NCBI GenBank assembly: GCA_008017145.1
Contig: SSGY01000050.1
Location: 1-15,848 of the forward strand
Length of the DNA: 15,848 nucleotides
From: Neisseriales bacterium
Lineage (GTDB): Bacteria; Pseudomonadota; Gammaproteobacteria; Burkholderiales; UBA11063
Direction of reading: 5' to 3'
The translations under genes were made by a program, and so were the position numbers. Positions 10,573 through 15,848 of this stretch are shown piece after piece. How positions within the stretch are numbered: the first letter of the stretch is position 1; each line of letters opens with the position of its first letter. Below the pieces are notes generated by a model that was given only the letters and a program-made list of their open reading frames with translations, was not told the DNA's origin and did not search any database.

Positions 10573-11049
10573 TTATACCAATTCTGACAATTGTTTATCA
10601 ATCGCTTCAGGTGTCATAAAACTGCACATTTTATGGTTATTAAGTAGTAATACCGGAGCATCACCACAGGCACCAAGGCACTCTGCTTCAATAACGGTAA
10701 ATTTACCATCGGCACTAGTTCCGCCTAGTTTTGCAATATTCAATTTTTCCAATAGGTATTCCGCAGTATTAACTCCACCACGCAATGCGCATGGAAGATT
10801 GGTACATACCGCTAATTTATACTTACCAACTGGTTTTAGATTATACATACCGTAAAATGTTGCAACTTCCATTGCTTGTGTAGCTGGAATTTTTACATAA
10901 TCTGCAACATAGGCAATTGTATCAGTCGACAACCAACCCAACTCAGTTTGGGCAATTCTCAATGCTGACATAATTGCACTACGACGACGCTCTGCCGGAT
11001 ACTTGGCTAGTTCGGCATCAATTTGTTTTAATGATTCAAGCGATAACAT
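10573..11049 (-). CDS. nuoE: NADH-quinone oxidoreductase subunit E (2Fe-2S)
   Basis: A 158-residue thioredoxin-fold-like subunit carrying cluster N1a. The four ligands are C82, C87 (VCTNLPCALRGG) and C124, C128 (ECLGACGDAP), preceded by an N-terminal helical bundle with the ATFYGMYN signature. In the complex it pairs with NuoF. The ATG overlaps the nuoD stop by one base (TAATG), implying coupled translation. The next nuo gene, nuoF, does not follow directly: an outer-membrane protein gene begins on the base after the TAA stop, in the same reading frame. Confidence 0.97.
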   Translation of the reverse strand: MLSLESLKQIDAELAKYPAERRRSAIMSALRIAQTELGWLSTDTIAYVADYVKIPATQAMEVATFYGMYNLKPVGKYKLAVCTNLPCALRGGVNTAEYLLEKLNIAKLGGTSADGKFTVIEAECLGACGDAPVLLLNNHKMCSFMTPEAIDKQLSELV

Positions 11050-12302
11050 TATCTATCCACCTCACCGAATACAATATCTTGCGTTCCAATAATTGCTACC
11101 ACATCGGCAATCATATGCCCGCGGCTCATTTCATCTAAAGCCGCCAAATGTGCGTAACCAGGAGCTTTAATTTTTAAACGATACGGCTTATTAGCACCAT
11201 CTGAAACCATATACACTCCAAACTCACCTTTAGGATGTTCTACCGCAGCATAAACTTCGCCTTCAGGAACTCTCATCCCTTCGGTAAATAATTTAAAATG
11301 ATGAATTAAATCTTCCATCCCGTGTTTCATTTTTTCACGACTTGGTGGTGCGATTTTATGATCATCCGTAATTACTGGACCTGGATTATCCCTCAACCAA
11401 GCTACACACTGTTTAATAATTTTGTTAGATTCACGCATCTCAGCAACTCGCACTAAGTAACGATCGTAACAATCGCCACCCTTGCCAACCGGAATGTCAA
11501 AATCCATTTTAGCATACACATCATACGGTTGTTTTTTGCGTAAATCCCAAGCAACACCTGACCCACGTAGCATTGGACCAGAGAAGCCTAAATTAAGCGC
11601 GCGCTCTTCAGTTACCACGCCAATATCAACCGTTCTTTGTTTCCAAATCCGATTATCAGTAATAAGCGTTTCATATTCATCAACACAACCATCAAAACGC
11701 TTGGCAAAATCAGCAATAAAATCCAATAAACTGCCCTGACGGGTTTTATTCCGTGCGGCTAATTGTTTTTTAGTTCTAATTTTTGATTCTGTATATTGTG
11801 GCATAGTTTCAGGCAAATCACGGTATACACCACCAGGACGAAAATACGCCGCATGCATCCGCGCACCAGAAACAGCTTCATAACAATCCATCAGGTCTTC
11901 ACGCTCACGGAAAGCGTACAAAAACACCGCCATAGCACCGATATCCAATGCATGCGCACCAATCCACATTAAGTGGTTTAAAATACGAGTAATTTCTGCA
12001 AACATGACACGGATATATTGCGCACGCTCAGGTACATCAACACCTGTTAGACGCTCAACAGCAAGACAATAAGCATGTTCATTACACATCATAGACACAT
12101 AATCTAGACGATCCATATACGGCAACGCTTGCAAATAAGTTTTATGCTCTGCTAATTTTTCAGTTCCGCGATGTAATAAACCAATATGTGGGTCTGCACG
12201 CTGAATCACCTCACCATCAAGTTCCAAAACTAAACGTAATACACCATGAGCCGATGGATGTTGAGGTCCAAAGTTCAGGGTGTAGTTCTTAATTTCTGCC
12301 AC
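11049..12302 (-). CDS. nuoD: NADH-quinone oxidoreductase subunit D (49 kDa, quinone site)
   Basis: A 417-residue subunit of the hydrogenase-like quinone module. Visible are [11 protein letters not shown] (residues 10-20) and HRGTEK (44-49). H19 and Y68 align by spacing with the quinone-contacting His38 and Tyr87 of Thermus Nqo4. The C-terminus [19 protein letters not shown] is typical. The frame is open to a GTG at 12317, but the GTG at 12302 was chosen: GAGGAG lies seven bases upstream (12310-12315) and the protein then begins [16 protein letters not shown] like its relatives. The start overlaps the end of nuoC by 14 bases. NuoC and NuoD are separate, unlike the fused NuoCD of enterobacteria. 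Confidence 0.96.
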   Translation of the reverse strand: MAEIKNYTLNFGPQHPSAHGVLRLVLELDGEVIQRADPHIGLLHRGTEKLAEHKTYLQALPYMDRLDYVSMMCNEHAYCLAVERLTGVDVPERAQYIRVMFAEITRILNHLMWIGAHALDIGAMAVFLYAFREREDLMDCYEAVSGARMHAAYFRPGGVYRDLPETMPQYTESKIRTKKQLAARNKTRQGSLLDFIADFAKRFDGCVDEYETLITDNRIWKQRTVDIGVVTEERALNLGFSGPMLRGSGVAWDLRKKQPYDVYAKMDFDIPVGKGGDCYDRYLVRVAEMRESNKIIKQCVAWLRDNPGPVITDDHKIAPPSREKMKHGMEDLIHHFKLFTEGMRVPEGEVYAAVEHPKGEFGVYMVSDGANKPYRLKIKAPGYAHLAALDEMSRGHMIADVVAIIGTQDIVFGEVDR

Positions 12303-12900
12303 CGTAGTGCTCCTCACGAATAGTGCGTGGTGTTATTTCACGCGGTTCAATAGTAACTGGCTGGTAAATTACACGTTTTTGTTCTTCGTCATAACGCATT
12401 TCCATATAACCAGATAGAGGGAAATCTTTTCTAAATGGATGTCCAATAAAACCATAGTCAGTTAAAATCCGACGTAGGTCAGGATGTCCATCAAATACAA
12501 TTCCATATAAATCAAAAGCTTCACGCTCAAACCAATTCACAGAACTCCAAATTTCAACAACTGAAGGCACAACCGGAAATTCATTATTGGTCGCAAAACA
12601 TTTAACCCTAACCCGCCAGTTATGCTTAACCGACAGCAAATGGTAGACCACCGCAAATCTTAATGCATCAGCAGGCTTCTCATCCTGTTGATCTCTGTAA
12701 GTCAAATAATCAATACCACAAACATCCTGACATTGAGCAAATGCCAAACGTTCATTTTTGGCAAGTGTACTCATTAGTTCAATCAAATGCTCAGGCGTAA
12801 CTTCAAGGGTTATTTCTTGATCTTTGAATTTATATAAATTACTATAGATTTCACCAACGGTTTCTGTAAGAGCTAACTCAAGTTGTTCAATCTTTTTCAT
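12289..12900 (-). CDS. nuoC: NADH-quinone oxidoreductase subunit C (30 kDa)
   Basis: A 203-residue peripheral subunit of the connecting module; it has no cofactor and packs against NuoD. Family signatures are [12 protein letters not shown] (residues 123-134) and the 30-kDa signature [20 protein letters not shown] beginning at residue 141. The ATG overlaps the nuoB stop by one base (TAATG). Its 3' end contains the ribosome-binding site and GTG start of nuoD, so the two products are probably made in matched amounts. Length is normal for a stand-alone NuoC. Confidence 0.97.
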   Translation of the reverse strand: MKKIEQLELALTETVGEIYSNLYKFKDQEITLEVTPEHLIELMSTLAKNERLAFAQCQDVCGIDYLTYRDQQDEKPADALRFAVVYHLLSVKHNWRVRVKCFATNNEFPVVPSVVEIWSSVNWFEREAFDLYGIVFDGHPDLRRILTDYGFIGHPFRKDFPLSGYMEMRYDEEQKRVIYQPVTIEPREITPRTIREEHYGGRN

Positions 12901-13385
12901 TAGGCACTCTTTCTGGCAATCGTAGATTCACGACGAATTTTATTCTGTAACTGAATAATACTATATAATAAGGCTTCAGCAGCTGGAGGACAACCAGGAA
13001 CATAAATATCAACTGGCACAATGCGGTCACAACCACGTACTACGGAGTAAGAATAATGATAATAACCACCACCATTAGCACATGACCCCATTGAAATTAC
13101 CCAGCGAGGTTCAGGCATCTGGTCGTAAACTTTACGTAACGCTGGTGCCATTTTATTACACAATGTACCAGCCACAATCATTACATCAGATTGACGTGGC
13201 GATGGACGGAAAACCGCGCCAAAGCGATCCAAGTCATAACGCGCCGCACCAATATGCATCATTTCGACCGCACAGCAAGCCAAACCAAATGTCATTGGCC
13301 ATAAAGAGCCTGTACGCGCCCAATTAATTAGCTTATCAGCTGTGGTGGTAACAAAGCCTTCTTTTAATACGCCATCTATTCCCAC
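12900..13385 (-). CDS. nuoB: NADH-quinone oxidoreductase subunit B (cluster N2)
   Basis: A 161-residue subunit holding the terminal 4Fe-4S cluster N2, which reduces quinone. Ligands are the adjacent C37-C38 ([10 protein letters not shown]), C102 ([10 protein letters not shown]) and C132 (YVPGCPP). The open frame runs to a TTG at 13406, but the GTG at 13385 gives the family N-terminus ([18 protein letters not shown]) and has AAGGAG seven bases upstream, so it was chosen. This start overlaps the end of nuoA by ten bases. The short basic C-terminal tail ([13 protein letters not shown]) is variable in the family. Confidence 0.97.
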   Translation of the reverse strand: MGIDGVLKEGFVTTTADKLINWARTGSLWPMTFGLACCAVEMMHIGAARYDLDRFGAVFRPSPRQSDVMIVAGTLCNKMAPALRKVYDQMPEPRWVISMGSCANGGGYYHYSYSVVRGCDRIVPVDIYVPGCPPAAEALLYSIIQLQNKIRRESTIARKSA

Positions 13386-13735
13386 TCTAGCGCTCCTTTT
13401 TTCCAAACATAAATAAATCCGGCAATTAAAATAGCCAGAAAGATTGACATTACAATAAACCCATACATCCCCAAAGCTTTAAACACCAAAGCCCAAGGAA
13501 GTAAAAAGGCAATTTCCAGATCAAATAAAATAAAAAGAATCGCAATCAAATAATAGCGAACATCAAATTTAACCCGAGCATCTTCAAACGCTTCAAAACC
13601 GCATTCATAAGGAGAGTTTTTTTGCAAATCTGGCTTATGACGACCTAAAACACGCCCAGCAATCATCATTGCTGACCCCATCAAGCAAGCCAATAACATA
13701 AAAAACAAAATCGGAAAATATAAACTAGCGACCAT
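13376..13735 (-). CDS. nuoA: NADH-quinone oxidoreductase subunit A
   Basis: A 119-residue membrane protein with three helices, the first gene of the complex I cluster. The conserved loop [14 protein letters not shown] (residues 41-54, equivalent to the ND3 loop with its cysteine at C45) and [11 protein letters not shown] (71-81) identify it. It sits near the quinone cavity with NuoH, J and K. The ATG has GAGGG seven bases upstream. Only 25 bases separate it from the 3' end of the tRNA-Leu gene, with no room for an ordinary promoter apart from sequence within the tRNA, so the operon probably begins further upstream. Confidence 0.97.
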   Translation of the reverse strand: MVASLYFPILFFMLLACLMGSAMMIAGRVLGRHKPDLQKNSPYECGFEAFEDARVKFDVRYYLIAILFILFDLEIAFLLPWALVFKALGMYGFIVMSIFLAILIAGFIYVWKKGALEWE

Positions 13736-13760
13736 AAAATGCCCTCAAAAAACTCTAAAA

Positions 13761-13847
13761 TGGTGCCGACGACGGGACTCGAACCCACACAGCCTCACGA
13801 CCACTACCACCTCAAGGTAGCGTGTATACCAATTTCACCACGTCGGC
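13761..13847 (-). tRNA. tRNA-Leu (anticodon GAG)
   Basis: An 87-base class II tRNA including an encoded CCA. Read on the minus strand, the 7-bp acceptor stem GCCGACG/CGTCGGC pairs perfectly, with A as discriminator and CCA at 13763-13761. The D arm includes TTGGTA. The anticodon arm is CTACC-TTGAGGT-GGTAG, giving anticodon GAG, which reads CUC and CUU leucine codons. A long variable arm typical of leucine tRNAs follows, then a T loop TTCGAGT with a stem that has two G-U pairs at its outer end. It lies 12 bases after secG and 25 before nuoA, so it is probably excised from a longer transcript. Confidence 0.97.
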
Positions 13848-13859
13848 AATAAACTTACT

Positions 13860-14243
13860 TTATTCAGGAATTTGATTTCCAGTTTTTTTAGCCGGAGCAC
13901 TTGCATTTGCTACCCCTGCAGACTGGCTCGCAACTGGTTTACTGGCAACAGATTTGCCATTCATACTACTCATATTTGCCATAACGCCCAAATCGCCAAC
14001 TTTACCTTTGCTTGAAGTAACTACCAAGGTCAATGTTGCAGCAAAGAACACTGCCGCGCAAATCGCCGTTGAACGGCTCAAAAAATTGGCTGACCCTGAG
14101 GCTCCAAACAATGACGATGAACCTCCAGAACCAAAAGTAGCACCCGCATCAGCACCTTTACCTTGTTGCAATAATACTAAAATAACAATCGCAACTGCCG
14201 AAATAATCATTACAATCCACAAAATTGTATTTAAGATTTCCAT
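13860..14243 (-). CDS. secG: Preprotein translocase subunit SecG
   Basis: A 127-residue inner-membrane protein with two helices that assists the SecYE channel. The conserved cytoplasmic segment LLQQGKGADAGATFGSG and the following LFGASGSANFLSR are diagnostic. After the second helix there is a low-complexity tail of about 50 residues rich in Ser, Ala, Lys and Met, as is common in betaproteobacterial SecG. The frame is open to a GTG three codons upstream (14252), but the ATG at 14243 was chosen because relatives begin MEIL/MEFL and a GTGAG element lies just upstream. It follows tpiA by 45 bases with no terminator and precedes the tRNA gene. Confidence 0.94.
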   Translation of the reverse strand: MEILNTILWIVMIISAVAIVILVLLQQGKGADAGATFGSGGSSSLFGASGSANFLSRSTAICAAVFFAATLTLVVTSSKGKVGDLGVMANMSSMNGKSVASKPVASQSAGVANASAPAKKTGNQIPE

Positions 14244-14288
14244 AAAACTCACAAATCAATAAAATTTTTAAAATCAACAACTTAGCTA

Positions 14289-15023
14289 CTAGATTTGCTC
14301 ACAGATCGCCGTAAAATCAGCAACCTTAAGGGAGGCTCCACCTACTAGTACACCACCAACACTAGGAATATTCAGGATTTCACCTGCATTCTGACTAGTT
14401 ACGCTACCGCCATACAAAAGAGTTATTTTAGCATAATTGAAGCGTTTTTGCATATAACGATTGATAAATGCAATAACTTCGGCAATTTGCTCAAGGGTTG
14501 CAACCTTACCTGTACCTATTGACCAACACGGTTCATATGCGATTATGATTTCCTTCATTTGCTCAATTTCCTCAAGACCCGATAGCTGCAACTCAACAAA
14601 TTGTAGATAGCTACCATCCTCACGCGCACTCAGAGGCTCGCCAACACATAAAATAGGAACTAAATTACTATCAAATGCATTGCGTACTTTATGGATCAAA
14701 ATCGCACCATTCTCTCCCATTAGCGTTCGACGTTCTGAGTGACCAATGATTACATAATCAACCCCTGCATCTTTAAGCATGCTCCCATTTATCTTACCTG
14801 TATAAGCGCCACAATTACGATAGTGACTTAAATCCTGTGCGGCAATCTTAATGTGTGAGTTAACCAAAAGCTTTTGTTTAGCCCAAACAATGTATAAATA
14901 AGGTAGCGCAAGAATTACATTCGGCTTATTCGTCTCGGGTAAATGGGCATAGTAGCCCAAATCAGCGTTGACTTTCGACAACTCTCCATTCATCTTCCAG
15001 TTGGCGACAATTAACTTCTCCAT
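14289..15023 (-). CDS. tpiA: Triose-phosphate isomerase
   Basis: A 244-residue cytosolic TIM-barrel enzyme that interconverts dihydroxyacetone phosphate and glyceraldehyde 3-phosphate in glycolysis and gluconeogenesis. Active-site residues are present: N8 and K10 (VANWKMN), H95 (IIGHSERR), E164 (AYEPCWSIGTGK), with phosphate-binding LLYGGSVTSQNA and GVLVGGASL. Two positions are unusual: the dimer-loop motif reads GAYTGKING where relatives have GAYTGE(I/V)S, and Cys replaces the usual Val or Leu after the catalytic AYEP. The ATG has GGAG nine bases upstream. It opens the block that continues into secG, the tRNA and nuo. The position next to secG is common in betaproteobacteria. Confidence 0.96.
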   Translation of the reverse strand: MEKLIVANWKMNGELSKVNADLGYYAHLPETNKPNVILALPYLYIVWAKQKLLVNSHIKIAAQDLSHYRNCGAYTGKINGSMLKDAGVDYVIIGHSERRTLMGENGAILIHKVRNAFDSNLVPILCVGEPLSAREDGSYLQFVELQLSGLEEIEQMKEIIIAYEPCWSIGTGKVATLEQIAEVIAFINRYMQKRFNYAKITLLYGGSVTSQNAGEILNIPSVGGVLVGGASLKVADFTAICEQI

Positions 15024-15056
15024 GCGTCTAATCTCCGATAAACGTTATTCAGCGTG

Positions 15057-15084
15057 ATTTTAGCATAGTTATTATCTACGTAAT
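15057..15084 (-). promoter_or_regulatory. Possible sigma-70 promoter for tpiA-secG-tRNA-nuo
   Basis: On the minus strand an extended -10 element, TGCTAAAAT (TAAAAT at 15062-15057, five of six matches to the consensus), is preceded at 16 bases by a weak -35 (ATTACG, 15084-15079). A start near 15050 would give a 5' leader of about 27 bases containing the tpiA ribosome-binding site. This is a sequence match only; the region is AT-rich, so chance matches are possible. Confidence 0.35.
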
Positions 15085-15093
15085 TTGGTTTAA

Positions 15094-15113
15094 GCTATTT
15101 CAAACTAAATAGC
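15094..15113. repeat. Small hairpin next to the long inverted repeat
   Basis: A perfect 7-bp inverted repeat (GCTATTT / AAATAGC) with a 6-base loop, two bases from the left arm of the longer palindrome. It is not followed by a run of T on either strand, so it is not a standard terminator. It lies just upstream of the proposed tpiA promoter. Confidence 0.6.
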
Positions 15114-15115
15114 AT

Positions 15116-15185
15116 ACCTGAGTTCAAGTGCGAAATACAAGCTATAGTTTATCTATTTCTTTGCATTTCGCACTTGAACTCAGGT
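15116..15185. repeat. Perfect 21-bp inverted repeat (long hairpin) between GNAT gene and tpiA
   Basis: Arm one (15116-15136) begins ACCTGAGTTCAAGTGCG and arm two (15165-15185) is its exact reverse complement over 21 bases, with 28 bases between. After one mismatch the pairing continues for three more base pairs inward, so the hairpin has about 25 bp and a loop of about 20 bases. There is no T run after it on the minus strand and only scattered T on the plus strand. It could be a terminator acting without a U tract, a dispersed palindromic repeat, or a small non-autonomous mobile element. Confidence 0.85.
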
Positions 15186-15221
15186 CATGTTTCTTCATTT
15201 TGTAATTATTATAGTTACGAC

Positions 15222-15644
15222 TTACAGCAATTTAACTAAATACTTAGGCGATTCAACGTATCCTTGCCTATAATAAAATTCATGCGCTTTAGTTCTCCTA
15301 GAATGACAGTGGACTTCTATTCGATCACATTCTCTTGCTTTAGCAAGCTCAACACAATATTCTTCAAGTTTTCTACCTATGCCACCACTTCTAAAATTTT
15401 CATTTACTGCAAAATAGCTAATTCTTGCAAAGTCTCCTCTTAATGCAAGCTGAGGAATAAAATGTAGAGAAATTAATGCAACGATTTTACCATTAAATTT
15501 ACATGTTAAAAGTTCTTCGTCTGGATGCTCCAACAGAAATTTAATTTTATCTTCTACAAAATGCTCTGTGTCAGGATAGCCTAATTGTTGAAGTAAAGAA
15601 CTTATTTCTTTGCATCCGCAGAAACTAATTGCACCAAGAAACAA
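15222..15644 (-). CDS. GNAT-family N-acetyltransferase, 5' end replaced by IS30 sequence
   Basis: A 140-residue open frame with a complete GNAT core: strand ARISYFAV (73-80), the acetyl-CoA pyrophosphate loop RSGGIGRKL (85-93), helix EEYCVELAKA, and the C-terminal HEFYYRQGYVESPKYLVKLL. From about residue 10 (CKEISSLLQQLGYP) it matches the usual family start, but the expected initial segment with Met and the first strand is missing. The frame has no internal Met and begins at a TTG (15644) that lies inside the transposase reading frame, without a clear ribosome-binding site. The gene therefore appears truncated by IS30 insertion by a few residues and may be a pseudogene or be expressed as a hybrid. 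The substrate is unknown. Confidence 0.72.
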   Translation of the reverse strand: MFLGAISFCGCKEISSLLQQLGYPDTEHFVEDKIKFLLEHPDEELLTCKFNGKIVALISLHFIPQLALRGDFARISYFAVNENFRSGGIGRKLEEYCVELAKARECDRIEVHCHSRRTKAHEFYYRQGYVESPKYLVKLL

Positions 15645-15848
15645 GTTCTTGAGCTACCATCTCATTTGGAGTTTTAAATCCAAATTTCTCTCGCGGACGA
15701 TTATTTAAACAATCCTGAATCCAAGCCCAATATTCATTTGGTATCGTCTTGAAATCAGTTCCTTTAGGAACAAAGTTCCTGATTAGTCTATTGTGATTTT
15801 CTACTAATGCTTTATCTGTTGAACAATAAGGTCTAGCAAAATAAACAC
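15612..15848 (-). mobile_element. Right end of an IS30-family insertion sequence (continues beyond window)
   Basis: Contains the 3' end of a transposase gene and the short stretch between its stop and the point where the GNAT homology resumes, near 15612-15620. The exact tip is uncertain because the other inverted repeat lies outside the window. The sequence TTGCACC, read inward on the plus strand at 15629-15635, could be part of a terminal repeat. The element is transcribed towards the truncated GNAT gene. Confidence 0.6.
15625..15848 (-). CDS. IS30-family transposase, C-terminal part (cut by window edge)
   Basis: Seventy-four codons of an uninterrupted frame ending in TAG at 15627-15625. 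The translation includes CSTDKALVENHNRLIRNFVP followed by KGTDF and, later, NNRPREKFGFKTPNEM. These are characteristic of the C-terminal catalytic region of IS30-family transposases. The glutamate of VENHNR matches the E of the DDE triad, and PKGTDF and the NRPR-GFKTP motif follow at the usual spacing. The N-terminal helix-turn-helix and the two catalytic Asp residues lie outside the window. The last 20 bases overlap the GNAT open frame in another reading frame. Confidence 0.9.
   Translation of the reverse strand, partial: VYFARPYCSTDKALVENHNRLIRNFVPKGTDFKTIPNEYWAWIQDCLNNRPREKFGFKTPNEMVAQELVSWCN

Noticed and set aside
13954..14262. Plus-strand open frame of 102 codons opposite secG
   Set aside because: It is antisense to a well-identified gene, has no family features or ribosome-binding site, and reflects the codon bias of secG. 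The same holds for the other plus-strand frames, for example 1799-2065, 3728-3997 and 11482-11739.
15116..15185. Calling the 21-bp inverted repeat a Rho-independent terminator
   Set aside because: No T run follows the stem on the minus strand, and the loop of about 20 bases is long; the stem is not GC-rich near its base. It was left as an unexplained repeat.
1..15848. Neisseria DNA uptake sequences (GCCGTCTGAA)
   Set aside because: No copy noticed on either strand by eye, although Neisseria itself would be expected to show several in 16 kb. This argues for a more distant Neisseriales-like host, but an exact string search was not run.
1..15848. CRISPR arrays, toxin-antitoxin pairs, phage or defence genes
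   Set aside because: No regularly spaced direct repeats or such genes were seen; the region is a housekeeping respiratory operon with one IS at its edge.

Overview
The window is almost entirely one leftward (minus-strand) gene block: tpiA, secG, a tRNA-Leu(GAG) gene and a 14-subunit NADH:quinone oxidoreductase (respiratory complex I) cluster in the order nuoA-B-C-D-E-[outer-membrane protein]-F-G-H-I-J-K-L-M-N, with nuoN cut by the left edge. Separate nuoC and nuoD, the tpiA-secG-tRNA-Leu-nuoA order and the protein sequences point to a betaproteobacterium. The low G+C and Neisseria-like gene order suggest an AT-rich member of the Neisseriales. I saw no copy of the Neisseria DNA uptake sequence, so a true Neisseria is unlikely. 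The species is an inference.

Layout from right to left, in the direction of transcription: (1) 15848-15625, the C-terminal end of an IS30-family transposase entering from the right edge; (2) 15644-15222, a GNAT acetyltransferase whose natural start appears to have been replaced by the IS end; (3) 15221-15024, an intergenic region with a perfect 21-bp inverted repeat, a second small hairpin and a plausible extended -10 promoter for tpiA; (4) tpiA and secG; (5) tRNA-Leu(GAG), tightly packed between secG and nuoA; (6) the nuo genes, joined by gaps of 40 bases or less or by short overlaps, with no visible internal terminator.

The nuo genes encode the whole proton-pumping complex: the NADH-oxidising module (NuoE, F, G), the connecting quinone module (NuoB, C, D, I) and the membrane arm (NuoA, H, J, K, L, M, N). 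All the expected iron-sulfur ligands are visible, apart from the N7 cluster, which many lineages lack. TpiA (glycolysis) and SecG (protein export) are housekeeping neighbours.

The least ordinary content is a signal-peptide-bearing outer-membrane beta-barrel gene placed exactly at the nuoE stop codon inside the complex I operon, the long perfect palindrome upstream of tpiA, and the IS30/GNAT junction. Starts of nuoB, nuoD, nuoI and secG were moved inward from the longest open frame on the basis of ribosome-binding sites and family N-termini. I found no CRISPR array, prophage or defence system.
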